Positions 11,278 to 22,189 of a DNA stretch of 64,000 nucleotides are shown here, in pieces (positions within the stretch are counted from its first letter, which is position 1; every line of letters begins with the position of its first letter). A program made the translations under genes and the position numbers. The DNA comes from Periplaneta americana (lineage: Eukaryota; Arthropoda; Insecta; Blattodea; Blattidae). The notes beneath the pieces were generated by a model, which saw only the letters and a list, made by a program, of their open reading frames with translations, was not told the origin of the DNA and searched no databases. Location of the stretch: the NCBI RefSeq assembly GCF_040183065.1, contig NC_091121.1:37361287-37425286 (forward strand), in the 5' to 3' direction.

Positions 11278-12255
11278 TAGAATAAATATATCAATATCAA
11301 TATGTAATACAGATAATGTAATTATAATTCAGAATTCCATTTTACACAGCCACATATTCAGTTTTTAACAATTTTTCCTCTCTGAAAGACAGAAAATTCT
11401 CATGCAACATGGAGTCCATTTTCCTGCCCACGAAACATGTTCAATTGAATGAAGAGTGAGATACGAAACTCCGTCTAATGATAGCATTCATATTCATGGG
11501 TTTGATGGAGCATTGCCAGTAGAATTCAACAGGGGGGAGGGTGTTTGGGGTGGCGGGAGATGTGCTCTTGGAGATGGAATTAGACACTAGACGACCGCGC
11601 CAGGCAGCTTTCCATCGAGGAAACGCTATTTCCCCATCTGAAACTTCACAGGAAGCTATATCACACCCTCTCTTCCAACCCAACCCCCAACAAAATCGTC
11701 GTGAAGGAATTCAACCGGTGTAAATGAAATATACTACAGGATATGTCTTCTGAATGCTTTAGAGGCAACCTTAATCTATTTTACGCCCAAAGACACTTCT
11801 GCTGAACAATAAGTCTTGGGGATTGGACCACATGTGAGAATCTATTACTCATTCCAGTTATTAACCGAGCTGGCGTGTTGTGAAAGGAAGAAGCCACTTT
11901 GCGCTACTTGGCTGTTAACGGGAGTTGGTCATTAACAGCGTCAAAATTTACAAGTATTTTATGTGCTATATTAATTAGCTATCTCTTCTGCATAATTTCG
12001 TATAATATAATATATATACATTCCGAGAATATTTGTATTCGATAAATGACGTCGTAACTCTGTAGTTATCAATCATATACATTTAACTTTAAACGCTGTT
12101 TTCCAAAACCTATATTTTTCAAGTTACTAGTATACCTTGTAGAGAATCAATTTGTGATAGACTTATAAAATTTTGAGAATATCTTACCAGATGTATTATA
12201 ATGCCTCGGTACAAGATTTGTTGAAATATATTAAAATTATTCTGACCTACATTTC
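11278..12255. other. Unassigned spacer
   Basis: Begins with an ATCAAT-type short repeat (11288-11305) that may be the tail of the purine-rich block. Two overlapping short frames near 11441-11723 on opposite strands show no recognisable domain. Nothing else supported. Confidence 0.4.
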
Positions 12256-12990
12256 ATTAAGGGGTTAGGTACAGCTTAAAGGAGTAAAATTTCGGAAATA
12301 TTCAACATTTCTTTTCCTCCATTACTGCATCTTGTACAATAATGAAAATTGGTACGCATAAAACACTGTCCTTCTGATATACGATAAAAATATTTTTACG
12401 ATTTAAAAAAATTATTTATATATATTTTTTTTTCAAAATTCAAAATTTACTATGCAGTAATTAAGCGTTTCCCTCATAACTCAAAAAGTATCCAACATTC
12501 TGTGATGAACGTTTTTGTGTGTATTTATGCATGTCATACTATAATATGATGTAAAATCACTTCTCTACCTTTGATAGATTGTCTGATAAAAAAATAAATT
12601 CATTTAAAAATGGTCAAATATCAGTATTTTCTTCTAACACAAAATAAAAAAAAACATTATTTGTTAAGGAATGTAGTTGAAAGAGCATGATATTGTAAAC
12701 ATGAGTTTCGGGAATAAAATAAAAAAGAGAGAACGTGAAAAATTTAACAAGTTTATGAGTCATGAGGGAAACGCTTCATCACTGCACAGTGAACTGCCAC
12801 CGTTTTGAATTCTGGAAAAAACATAAATAATTTCTTTTAAATCATAAAAATATGTTTTTATATAGCAGAATGGTAGTGTTTTACACATATCAATTTTCAT
12901 TATTGTACAAGATACAGTAATGGAGGAAAAAAAAATGTTGAGTATTTCTACAAATTTTACTGCCGTCAAAATTTCAAATATGCTACAAGA
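12256..12990. repeat. Long imperfect palindromic repeat, arms about 240 bp
   Basis: The left arm (about 12280-12500) and right arm (about 12745-12975) are inverted copies. Shared blocks include TCCTCCATTACTG, ATCTTGTACAATAATGAAAA, TAAAACACT and GCGTTTCCCTCAT. The arms differ at many positions and contain small indels, so the element is old. The termini are related (TTAAGGGGTTAGGTAC against TTAAGAGGTACTC). Central part about 245 bp without coding signal. A MITE or foldback element is the likeliest class. Confidence 0.75.
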
Positions 12991-13201
12991 TCATAATATT
13001 TAAAGAAAACATTTTCTTTCAAGCAAGAGTACCTCTTAACTACTTCTAACTTAAGTCTATGTGATTAAAATTTCTTTGAAATCTTTAATATAGTAAAAGA
13101 GAAACTTTTATCATTGCGCGAGCATATACTGTAATTGCTAATGAAAACTTAATCATGTAATTATTTTCCTCAAGAACTACAGAATAAATAATGCAGTTAC
13201 T

Positions 13202-13266
13202 TTATTATTATTATTATTATTAATAATAATATTATTATCATTATTATTATTATTATTATTATTATT
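13202..13266. repeat. (ATT)n microsatellite with an internal inversion to (AAT)n
   Basis: ATT units switch to AAT near 13220 and back to ATT, making a small palindromic centre. Confidence 0.9.
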
Positions 13267-13429
13267 TACTAAAGAAAAAAAGTATTAAAAATTTGTTTAA
13301 AAAAGCAGAAAGATTACCTAACTGAATTGTTGTTTAAACATTTAAAAATTTTCGACATTAAACAAATGTATTATTTTATTTTATTAAAAGATTTTCATAG
13401 AAATTTTAATAACTTTGAAAGGTATATTC

Positions 13430-13968
13430 ATAAATATGTAAGAAGATAGGGTAAGAGTGTAATAAGATAAACTATCAAACAATGAATAAAATGAGAATTA
13501 AAGTGGGGGAAAAAAAATATATATGTGTACTATATATATCTGAACAAATGTGAAGTGGAATGAGAGAGAAATTGGAAGTGTAATTTAAGTGAATTAGATA
13601 TTTGATGTTTTTCAATGTTTTGGATTGGGAGTAGTAGCAGGGGTACTATAACTGTAGGAGTATTATCGAAATAAATATATGGATAAGGGTAATAAAAGTA
13701 GGAAATTTAGGAATTGGAAGGGAAACAGTCTAGGTAGGAGGGAGAGAATAGAAGAGGATAGAGGGGGAAGGACATATAGCAATTCAGTCATAACAGAACA
13801 TTAGAAAGCAATCAAGAAATTCTCGGCAAAGAATACCTTAATAGAAAAGAGTTATATGTATAAAGGGATGGTGGATCGAAAAACAGAAATGTGAAGGTCC
13901 ACCATAACTGTGAATTGTAAAGTTGAATGACAAATAAATATCAATATCAATATCAATATTCATAAATA
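13430..13968 (+). other. Purine-rich block ending in (ATCAAT)n, probable LINE 3' UTR
   Basis: A GGA/GAA-rich strand ends GGTCCACCATAACTGTG...AATAAATATCAATATCAATATCAAT. The ending matches in style and partly in sequence the interrupted block at 8380-8414 plus 11280-11305. No coding frame. The (ATCAAT)n tail suggests a non-LTR element; family unknown. Confidence 0.4.
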
Positions 13969-14338
13969 TAGAACTAAAAATATTAATTCTCTGCGTTTGC
14001 CTGAACCTAAAAGTAAAACCAATGCAGCTTTTTATCATAGCATGAGTCAAGGTCCCAGATTATTAAAGACATTTTATTCCAACAAATTTTCAACCACGAA
14101 TCCTCTCCAAATTAATAAAATAATAAAAAAAAATTGTATTGGATTTATAGTTGGGTTTAAACATATTAAACACTGTTTAATCTGTATTCACTATCAATTT
14201 TAATTTCATTTTTGTCTGTATTGGAATCCCCTCCTGAGCACGAGTCTTACTCATTCAAGAGTGGGCTAGTTCATCTTTCATTGTATTTATTAATTTGTAT
14301 TCATTTCAGACTTACTAGCAATAAAACTAACTAAATAA
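13969..14338 (+). pseudogene. LINE 3' end with possible RT C-terminal remnant
   Basis: A short frame reads LRLPEPKSKTNAAFYHSMS then GPRLLKTF. This resembles the R.P......F...A..LWN pattern found at the C-terminus of CR1/Jockey-type polyproteins. It is followed by a 3' UTR ending in AATAAAACTAACTAAATAAATA and an ATT array. Weak match; it could be another LINE clade. Confidence 0.4.
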
Positions 14339-14339
14339 A

Positions 14340-14387
<48 letters not shown>

Positions 14388-14406
14388 GGGTATTATTATC
14401 ATGATG

Positions 14407-14448
<42 letters not shown>

Positions 14449-14450
14449 GT
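14339..14450. repeat. Two (ATT)n microsatellites
   Basis: Arrays at about 14339-14386 and 14408-14450, separated by GGGTATTATTATCATGATG. Confidence 0.95.
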
Positions 14451-14546
14451 GCTCAGAGATTGAATTTTGTGGATTTGCGTAAGGTATTCTATTCGTTTTC
14501 ATTTATAGTTATATCAAGAATAAACATTTGCGATATATATATATAT

Positions 14547-14828
14547 AGGTAAAGGTAAAGGTAAAAGGTAAAGGTATCCCCGTAACATGCCATGAAGGCA
14601 CTTGGGGGGCATGGAGGTAGAGCCCCATGCTTTCCATGACCTCGGCACTAGAATGAGGTGGTGTGGTCGGCACCACCCTCTGACCGCCTTTTACCCCCGG
14701 GAAAGACCCGGTACTCAATTTTATAGGAGGCTGAGTGAACCTCGGGGCCGTTCTGAAAGTTTGGCAACGAGAAAAAATCCTGTCACCACCTGGGATCGAA
14801 CCCCGGACCTTTCAGTCCGTAGCCAGCT
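14547..14828 (-). mobile_element. tRNA-derived SINE with (TTTACC)n tail
   Basis: Read on the minus strand, the head holds a B box GGTTCGATCCC (14792-14802 on plus) next to a GGTCCGG.GTTCG.TCCC T-arm, so it is tRNA-related. The A box half is lost: the copy starts inside the anticodon arm. The body contains a GACCCGGTAC / CCGGGAAAGACCCGG segment and the element ends in (TTTACC)n, seen as GGTAAA units at 14547-14577. TATATAT flanks both sides. From recall this SINE type is common in insects. Confidence 0.83.
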
Positions 14829-14875
14829 ATATATATTATTTTACAAAAATAAAAATAAAAAAGAATAGACAAGAG

Positions 14876-14982
14876 TGCAATTTAGATGATTGACTCACCC
14901 AAATGGTTTCAAATATTTGAACTGTGTTTCTACGTGTTCAAATATCTGGAACCACTCCGGTGAGTCAATCATCCAAATTGCA
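14876..14982. repeat. Hairpin repeat, 46-bp arms
   Basis: The left arm is TGCAATTTAGATGATTGACTC... to GAAC near 14922. The right arm is its inverted copy ending AATCATCCAAATTGCA. Loop about 14 bp. Arms differ at about six positions. A short foldback/MITE or the remnant of one. Confidence 0.8.
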
Positions 14983-15791
14983 TTGTTTATATGTTTGTAA
15001 AAAGTTGTCTTTTTCAATTTGTTAGATAAAACTATACACAACACAAGATATTATCTCGTTTAATTCTTTATACGAAATCTTAAAGTTTCACGTATTTTAA
15101 TTAAAATAAATTATACAATCAATCCAATTTCTTACAAACATTTTTCCACATTTTAGTACATTTATACGTAGAAGATACAATATAATTTGTGTTGTCAGAA
15201 TTTAATTATGTTTTATTTTTATTTTAAACATTTTAAGTTAACAAAAGATATTGTAAATTATTGTAATTTTATGATAGTTTATTGTTTTTTAAATTGTTTT
15301 AAAATTTCAAATTTTAACATATGATAAATAACAAGTATAGTTATTAACTGCAATTGTTTCCGTTGCAGTCTTGATATCACTGAAGATGGGGAAGTATTTC
15401 CCGAAACATGCATGATTAAGACGCTCAACAGACATAAAAAATGCCCATACAACTGTAGTATATTTCCTTCAAATTTAATGTATTTTATAGTTTCTAGTTT
15501 CACTCCATTGGAATTCATTTCTACGTGATTATGTGGAAATTTTATAACCGTTGTCATTTCATTTAAAATTTCATTTCAGTAAGCATTTGCTTTAGACTTA
15601 CGACATGTGCATCTGAAAGGAATAGTACTGTCGTTTATTCGATTCCCTTCACTAAACTTATAGTTTTCTATTAGTGACCACTGTTTTCCCCGTTGCATTT
15701 TGATGGTTCTTATTATGTCGTATTGATATTTATGTGCACGTTTTGAGCTGAACTGTGGGGCGGCCCGTACTGAACCGAAGTTATTGTTAAC
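14983..15791. other. AT-rich region with a hammerhead-like motif at 15380-15409
   Basis: The only structured element I see is CTGAAGAT-GGGGAA-GTA-TTTCCC-GAAAC followed by ATG. This pattern recurs elsewhere in the window, including in Penelope-like copies. An open frame on the minus strand (15279-15557) overlaps it and has no recognisable domain. May be an unrecognised PLE terminus. Confidence 0.5.
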
Positions 15792-16023
15792 TAGATCATA
15801 TATGTAACAGATAGGTCGGCCTTATAGGCTTTGACGTTAACTACGCTGCCATCTAGTTGTTACATAAGGAGTCACTTCATAACTCCCATTTGAATTGCAT
15901 TAATGACTGTACTGCCATCTCGTGTTCGTTTACGGCGGACGGGTGGCGATCCTGGCGGTTGTTCTCTTCAAAGTGCTGCCTATTTTAACATAGCGATGAG
16001 TTATCTGTTACATATATGATCTA
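15792..16023. mobile_element. MITE with 22-bp perfect TIRs
   Basis: Starts TAGATCATATATGTAACAG and ends with the exact inverted copy CTGTTACATATATGATCTA. Length 232 bp with no coding capacity. CTAG occurs at both outer edges, which may be part of the TIR or the target. Superfamily not determined. Confidence 0.85.
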
Positions 16024-16262
16024 GGCCAGGCGTCTCAAGGTCAACGCATGAAAGTTGTTACAGAGAGCAAATGTAGATAGCGTAGTCAGCAGAAGAGGTA
16101 AGCGCAATACCCGAAGATAGCCGATCGTTGATTCATGTTACACGCATGAACGAGCTAAGTTGTAACTGTCGCGGGACAAATGCCACAAAGCTGCACTTTT
16201 GAGATGTACTGTCACAATAGACGGTTATTTTCGGGAGGAATAACATTTCTTAAGTAGTTTGC

Positions 16263-16265
<3 letters not shown>

Positions 16266-16319
<54 letters not shown>
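16266..16319. repeat. (TAA)n microsatellite
   Basis: Uninterrupted TAA/AAT array. Confidence 0.95.
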
Positions 16320-16320
<1 letters not shown>

Positions 16321-16725
16321 TTATTGTCTAATGATATATCGATGAGTAAAAATAAGACTTCTGAAGCATGAAGAACCATACATATTACGTAATTATTTAA
16401 GCACAAAGAACTGGCCACCTTACCCCATTATATCCTGGCCTAGTTGTCTGTAAGTCGTGCCTTGTTGGTATCATTTGTGAGGTTCAGGTCTGTCTTCGGA
16501 CAGTTGACTAAACAACAACAATACTTCATTTCTAGTAAATTGTTTTTGGTATATCTCTTTTTTTTTAAGTGTACACTATATTTAATGAAATAAAATTCAA
16601 TTAAATAATGATAAAATTACAATTAAACTTGTTGGTTGTTAAAGTACATATTTTTATGATATGTCAATATTAATATATTAATTACAAAATTAGTTAAAAA
16701 ACATAGTTCGTGATGTTTTCAATAA
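16320..16725. other. AT-rich spacer, nothing recognised
   Basis: No supported feature. Confidence 0.4.
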
Positions 16726-16983
16726 TTAAAAATAAACAAAACATCTTAGAAATTCACAAACAATCTTAAATCTGGTTTCAAATTCTTTTCTCAAGTCCTT
16801 CAGTACTTCATTATATTTGTTACACTGGCCTTGAATCAAATTAGGTAACAATTTTAGATTAATTAAGTGGTAAAAGTTACCCACTGAAACTTGCGACTCC
16901 CACAATTTCACTTTTCCTATAAAATATTTTATTTCTTCATACATTTGCGGTAATAAGGACATCCTTTCCTCGGAGATGGACAC
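16726..16983 (-). pseudogene. hAT transposase-like fragment (ZBED5/GTF2I-repeat type)
   Basis: An 85-codon frame reads ...KLWESQVSVGNFYHLINL, KYNEVLKDLRKEFETRF. The spacing matches the internal helical region of ZBED5/EPM2AIP1-like hAT transposases (F.A.KLWE.Q.....HFP.L......Y...I..LR.EF..RF). Neither the BED finger nor the catalytic DDE region is present. Probably a remnant of a domesticable hAT family; assignment from motif recall only. Confidence 0.6.
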
Positions 16984-18276
16984 AACTTCGTAATGGTTGC
17001 AGATATTTATTCAAACGTCGCGGTCAATGACGTTCATCCGGAGATACACGAACTGCTGCCGCATCTTGTTCCACTTTTACATAAAAAATAGAGAGAGGAG
17101 GAAGTGCTCCGAGGAGGCCCTATTGAGACGTCTGATCTAGACTTTACGCTATTTCTGCGCGTGCCGTGTTGTCAACCGTGAAAGGACTGGTCCAAACGAG
17201 TTACCATTTTTGGTCCAAATGTAATGTTAATTGGTATTAAGGATAATCGAACATGGGCCAAACTTCCTGCGACCCGTGGATAAGCAACAACTCGGATGAA
17301 GCATGTTGCCAAAAAGCCGAGCAACAACGCGCTTTTACATCCATGTTTGACGTCCAAAAAGTCCAAATAGTTTTCAATTAAACCGAGAACAGTTGAGAAC
17401 AGTTAATGTTCTAGTTTCCATGTGCTCTACAATGGAAACAAACCAGCCACCAACATTTTGAATTTCAGTTCTAATACAAATAGTTTTTGTACTTTTTGTC
17501 GACACGGCTGTTATGTGAATAGAACTTTAATAGCTAGATTGTTTGCTATTATATTAGCGTCACTATAGTAACCACAAACGAATGTGTACTTATATTTTAT
17601 AGTCTAGTGAATCCTCAAAAGCTGTTCTATTTGCTTAACCGGGTCATAGAAGGACTACACTTATGCCCGACTATGTCATACGCTTTGTTATTATTACATT
17701 ATTCAAACAAGCGGAAACGTTTCAAGTATTTAATGTTCAAAACTAAAACGAATTCATGGACTACAATTAAAATGCAGCATGAAAGCGACTCACCTTCCAT
17801 TCATATAACCATCAATAACAGGAGTAGGCTGTGGTGTCACATTTTGTATTACAAATGAACTGAAAAGAGACAATGATTTGATATGTTCCCTATTTGCAAG
17901 TCCATGAGCCATATCATTATCATAGCGGTCTCGGTGACATTTGATAGCACAAAAAAGATCAATCTGAATGTAGTGGAATTGTGTGAACAGCAAATGGAGG
18001 ACAATAAAATCAACGTACATTCACATATAATTACATTTCGTGTCCCTTTTAATTTATTTTTGAATAAAGCTGCAGGAATTTAATGTATACAGTATAGTAG
18101 TCCCCTAACCTACATACTCCATAATTCAACATAGATAGGCTATGCCTACCGTAGAAATCAGGCAGTATTTTCTTTATCAACCCTATCATTATGTCCGTGA
18201 CTACCCCTACTACCACAACCACTACCACGTTCACGTCTTACAAGGAATTCTTTAAAAAATCTGGTAGAATCTCCCT
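16984..18276. other. Unassigned spacer
   Basis: Several short frames (17172-17366, 17607-17858, 17790-18020) overlap on both strands without recognisable domains. No RNA gene or repeat identified. Confidence 0.4.
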
Positions 18277-18445
18277 TTTTTTATTTATTCATTTGTTGTT
18301 GAACATAACAGGCAAAGCCCAATTACACTGTTCACGACTAACAAATTAATTTATAAAACATAAACAAGGAAAAGTAAACATACACTTATTAAAAACTGAA
18401 ACAAAATAGAAAAAAACAGAAAGAAAAAAAAAAGAGAAATTAAGG

Positions 18446-19279
18446 ACCGTTTTTGCAAAACTTGCTAACTGAAAAAACTAAATTTTACAGGAGGGACAAA
18501 AAACTGAATGAAGACAAATAGGTTATAGGTGCAACCATCACACTTTGACACACTACTGGGTGTTCATTTCAAAGTGTGTCATGACGTCACTGTTGTTGGG
18601 TCACCGATTTGAAGCGAGTTTCAGCTTATATGTTAGAGAAGTTGCCTATTATTTAAGGCATTCTTCAATCTGAACTTGAGAAAGTGTACGGTATAACTTG
18701 AACGTCGTAGCAACAGATGGCGGTCTGTACGGTCTGTGTGCTACCATAACCTCTTTCGAACTGTGTTTTGCGCCGGCAAGTCGTACGCAGGGTATTTGTT
18801 ATCATCGGTTGCGTACGGTAACATTTCACAACACAAATCAAATGCTCCGTGTCCATGTAGACCGTCGAAGTTAATGTCAACAAATACGTAAGTAATCGTC
18901 TTAACCCTCTCCCCATATCCCGACAGTACGTATTTCCAAACAGTTCACATTCCTGCCACTACCGGCGTTACCGTACGTATCGGTACGTACTCTTAGGAAT
19001 GAACGCCGTACTTGCTAGGCAACTTTTCTGCCTCATAGGTTATACACCTCTGCGGAAGTGTAGGAAGATTGAATTCTCTAGGCTCATCGGCTAGCCACAT
19101 GACGGCATACAGCGAGCTATGGCACACTTTGAACTGAACACCCAGTATAATGAAGAGAAATAATTCAATTTTACTAAGATAACTTTAACATCGTGTAGAG
19201 GTCTGCTTAATGTTAACGAATCCACCAAAATCTCAGTTTTGCAAATTTTGCAGCTAGCAATTTTTGTAAAAACGGTCCT
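18446..19279. mobile_element. Palindromic element carrying a nested TIR transposon
   Basis: The left end GGACCGTTTTTGCAAAAC and right end GTAAAAACGGTCC are inverted copies over about 40-80 bp. Within it sits a second TIR element (18556-19145), so the outer element was a short foldback before being opened. Confidence 0.65.
18556..19145. mobile_element. TA-flanked non-autonomous TIR transposon, 590 bp
   Basis: Termini CTGGGTGTTCATTTCAAAGT and its inverted partner AACTGAACACCCAG (about 30 bp, few mismatches) are bordered by TA (18554-18555, 19146-19147). The interior has no transposase. TA duplication suggests the Tc1/mariner group, but internal sequence gives no support. Confidence 0.75.
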
Positions 19280-19311
19280 CAATTGGAATAAGGTGTGAAA
19301 GTAGCTTGAAA

Positions 19312-19619
19312 TTAACTAACAACAATATTCTGTAAAATATGATAACAAATAATTCTATATCTAGAGAAATTCATATTGAAAATAGCAACATTAGGATAAG
19401 GAAGTAATTTATTGTATAACTGTAACATTTGGAAAACTGGGGAATTTTTGTGGGATTCAGTATTTGTCCTTGGTATGTAAAATAAATTTCGAAATTTCGT
19501 TTTAAGCTTAGGTGCATATAATGTTATATAATAAAATAAACCAACACAGTCCAACTTATTGTTAATAATTTTATAAAGAAAGTTTAAAGATTGACAATTT
19601 CGTCGAATTTGCAAACTAG
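19312..19619 (-). pseudogene. LINE reverse transcriptase, C-terminal part
   Basis: Reads SLQIRRNCQSLNFLYKIINN then NKLDC, and later FYIPRTNTESHKNSPVFQML. This is the usual C-terminal pattern (L..RR..L.L.FLYKLLNN.IDC, N.SP..RM) of CR1/Jockey-like ORF2. The frame continues on the other side of the PLE insertion at 19905-20285. It ends in a normal stop near 19312. Confidence 0.75.
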
Positions 19620-19628
19620 TAAAATGGA

Positions 19629-19895
19629 CATCCAACCAAAAAGCCAGAAACTCAACACACTAGAAAAATATGAAATATACAGACACACGAAAACACACCC
19701 CAACGAAATTCTCAACACACAACTCAATTTCAAAACACATACACTCTTTGACTCTACATTTTGAACGCATCCTCACAGGAAATAAGAGGCGCCAAGACCA
19801 ACAACGACCAGTTCTGAAGATGACTCAAAATAGGTCGCAATATGTTAACAAGGTACGTTAAAATTTGACACAAGAAAGTTTTATCATACATATTC
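19629..19895 (+). mobile_element. Penelope-like element (PLE), 3' fragment with 9-bp TSD
   Basis: Encodes the end of a PLE GIY-YIG region (IQPKSQKLNTLEKYEIYRHT, then LFDST) with stops after LFDSTF and later. It then runs to the 3' end with CTGAAGAT...GGTCGCAAT (19814-19841). TAAAATGGA occurs at 19620-19628 and 19896-19904. 5'-truncated: the GIY-YIG core and RT are missing. Closely related to the copy at 38200-38899. Confidence 0.85.
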
Positions 19896-19904
19896 TAAAA
19901 TGGA

Positions 19905-20285
19905 AAGGTTGAAGCATTGTAGCATAACTCTCATAAGTAGGATAATCATTATAAAGTCTGTAATATAACCATTTTAGAAATTTATTTTGAATTTTTTCTA
20001 GTAACAGAATATATTTCTTAGTAACTGGGTTCCAGATAACAGCAGCTTACTCTAATTTAGATCGAACAATGGAATTGTACAAAATTATTATAGTTTTGAC
20101 TTTAAATTTACAATAATTTCTCATAACAAAACCTAAACTTTTATAGGACAAATTTATAATATTATTAATATGACTATGAACTGTAAAATTACTCCTAAAT
20201 AATATTCCTAAATCTTTATGTTCATTTTCTGCTGGTAAAACTTTTGTCTCTATTTTATATGAAAATGTAATTGTATTTGTAATAT
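19905..20285 (-). pseudogene. LINE reverse transcriptase, thumb region
   Basis: Conceptual translation includes NEHKDLGILFRSNFTVHSHI, NLSYKSLGFVMRNYC, VRSKLE-stop-AAVIWNP and LEKIQNKFLKWLYY. These are typical CR1/Jockey RT/thumb motifs downstream of YADD. One in-frame TAA replaces the usual Y/E codon in RSKLEYA. The upstream YADD half is not visible past about 20285. Confidence 0.72.
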
Positions 20286-20799
20286 TATATGTTGTGCACG
20301 GACAGATAAGCTTAAATGCAAAGAATGCAAAGGCAAATATCAGCTTTCAATTACATTCTAAAGCGTACACTTAATTAATCTTTATGCTAAGCTGTTGGAC
20401 TTGCTTAAAATAGCCCTCACTGATTCTTTCCAATATTTTACTTCATAATACTATAGCCTACTTATTTTGTAAATTGTGTACAATAGTGGAAATATGTTTG
20501 ATCTATGTAAGTCTACATTCTTTATGATAATTATATAGTAAAAATACCGTATTTTAGTGTACATAGTGTAAAGGACTGTCAGAAAATGACTACTTTCAAA
20601 AGCCGATTGTCAGAAAGACTGCTTTTCGTCTCTAGAATATGATCTTTCTTCAATTATTACTTTTGAAGAATACGAGTATTTATTTTTATGTATAGATTTC
20701 CTTCATTATATTAATAATTCTTTACATCAAAATTGCCTTATTTAACACCAAATTGTATTTATTTAACTCTTAGAATCGCATGTCCATGTATTGTGGGTC
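20286..20799. other. AT-rich spacer, nothing recognised
   Basis: No supported feature. Confidence 0.4.
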
Positions 20800-21305
20800 C
20801 CTATCACCACGGTATGGCGCGTCCTCAGGTTGCGGATCGAGGAGACGGCCTCCAGATATGGAGGGTAGCTGTAAATATATTGTATAAGCAGTCGCGGACA
20901 GCCGATGAGGGCTGGTCCTTCAGCTTGGGGGTTGGGCGAAGGGCTAACAACCTATCACCGTAAAAAACAGCTTGTTACGAATCCTTCAAATAAGTGCACG
21001 CATTGTATTCTTCACCTGGCATAATTAGGAACATTAAATCCAGACGTTTGAGATGGGCAGGGCATGTAGCAGGTATGGGAGAATCCAGAAATGTATATAG
21101 AGTGTTAGTTGGGAGGCCGGAGGGAAAAAGACCTTTAGGGAGACCGAGACGCAGATGGGAAGATAATATTAAAATGGATTTGAGGGAGGTGGGATATGAT
21201 GATAGAGAATAGATTAATCTTGCTCAGGATAGGGACCAATTGCGGGCTTATGTGAGGGCGACAATGAACCTCCGGGTTCCTTAAAAGCCAGTAAGTAAGT
21301 AACTT
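20800..21305 (+). mobile_element. RTE-like LINE (family 1), internally deleted copy with 5' leader and 3' end
   Basis: Positions about 20815-20991 match the 5' leader seen also at 32633 and 35492 (AAGCAGTCGCGGACAGCCGA, GGGTTGGGCGAAGGGCTAAC, ACAGCTTGTTACGAA). At about 20992 the sequence jumps directly to the 3' coding block GCACGCATTGTATTCTTCACC. The rest encodes [24 protein letters not shown], then a TAG near 21210 (DDRE-stop in place of DDRDW). It ends AAAAGCCAG(TAAG)n. About 500 bp in total: endonuclease and RT are both gone. Confidence 0.85.
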
Positions 21306-21342
21306 AGAATTGCATGTAACTGAAGACATCTGCATTTTGCTG

Positions 21343-21343
21343 C

Positions 21344-21390
<47 letters not shown>
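21343..21390. repeat. (ATT)n microsatellite
   Basis: Uninterrupted ATT array about 48 bp. Confidence 0.95.
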
Positions 21391-21391
<1 letters not shown>

Positions 21392-21605
21392 GACAAGTGT
21401 TGTATTGCATGTTTCCACGTATTCACATTTTTTATGTTCTAATGATATTCAACTTATTTTATATTTTTGTTTTCATATTTTCCGATAATGTTATATCTCT
21501 AATGTGATAAGTTGAGCTATATATAATCTTAATTTTCCTTATTGTGTGTACTTAGAAATATTGTATTCACTGTATACTTTGTACTGCACTATTTTATTAC
21601 TACTA

Positions 21606-21607
21606 TT

Positions 21608-21642
<35 letters not shown>

Positions 21643-21673
21643 CATCATCATTATTACTATTCTTATTCTTCTT

Positions 21674-21704
<31 letters not shown>

Positions 21705-21726
21705 TTATTATTATTATTATTATTAT
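21606..21726. repeat. Compound microsatellite (ATT)n-(ATC)n-(TTC)n-(TTA)n
   Basis: Runs of ATT, ATC, then TTC (21663-21701) and TTA in sequence. Apparent long hydrophobic or poly-Leu frames here are translations of this repeat. Confidence 0.95.
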
Positions 21727-21941
21727 GAATAATTCTCTTTTTTTTGTATGCCTCATTTATTTTGACCTGCTGTTCATATATTATTATGCTTTTTTCTTTC
21801 TTTCTGTATGTTATATACTATGTCTGATTTCTTCTTATTTGTTGTTTATTTTTTATTATTATTATTATCTTATTTAGTTTTGTGTGTAAAATTGTAGTGT
21901 AATTTGTAAATTTGTAGTGTTTTTGTAACGCAGTCTTTACT

Positions 21942-21990
21942 CCTGGTTGAGTGTTAGAGAAGGCCGTATGGCCTTAACTCTGCCAGGTTA
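21942..21990 (+). other. LINE 3'-terminal two-stem hairpin, copy 2
   Basis: Outer stem CCTGG (21942-21946)/CCAGG (21983-21987). Inner stem AAGGCC (21960-21965), loop GTAT, GGCCTT (21970-21975). Followed by TTAAATAAATCATTATT and an ATT array. The LINE body upstream is not recognisable. Confidence 0.78.
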
Positions 21991-21996
21991 AATAAA

Positions 21997-21999
<3 letters not shown>

Positions 22000-22028
<29 letters not shown>

Positions 22029-22072
22029 GTTATTATTATTAGGCCTATTATTATTATTATTATTATTCAATT
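22000..22072. repeat. (ATT)n microsatellites
   Basis: ATT arrays interrupted by GTT and AGGCCT, directly after one LINE 3' hairpin and before the next. Confidence 0.9.
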
Positions 22073-22115
22073 GTTCTCTGTATTGTTATTATTTATATTT
22101 GCTAAGTATTTTTGT

Positions 22116-22185
22116 ACTGGTTGAGAGGAAGAGAAGACCTTATGGTCTTAACTTTGCCAGTAGTTAAAATAAATAAAAATACATA
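22116..22185 (+). other. LINE 3'-terminal two-stem hairpin, copy 3 (covarying stem)
   Basis: Outer stem CTGG (22117-22120)/CCAG (22157-22160). Inner stem AAGACC (22134-22139), loop TTAT, GGTCTT (22144-22149). Relative to the other copies a G-C pair has become A-T on both sides, preserving the stem. Followed by an A-rich AAATAAATAAAAAT end. Confidence 0.78.
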
Positions 22186-22189
22186 TATG

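Larger units (their letters stand above)
18277..20285 (-). mobile_element. CR1/Jockey-like LINE remnant, split by a palindromic element and a PLE
   Basis: Coding remnants (19905-20285 and 19312-19619) lie on the minus strand. The 3' UTR and an A-rich AATAAATAAAA-type end are probably at 18277-18445, on the far side of an inserted palindromic element (18446-19279). A Penelope-like fragment (19629-19895) separates the two coding pieces, with TAAAATGGA duplicated on either side. Confidence 0.7.

Noticed and set aside
21542..21877. 111-codon hydrophobic ORF (apparent membrane protein)
   Set aside because: Mostly an ATT/TTC microsatellite translation.
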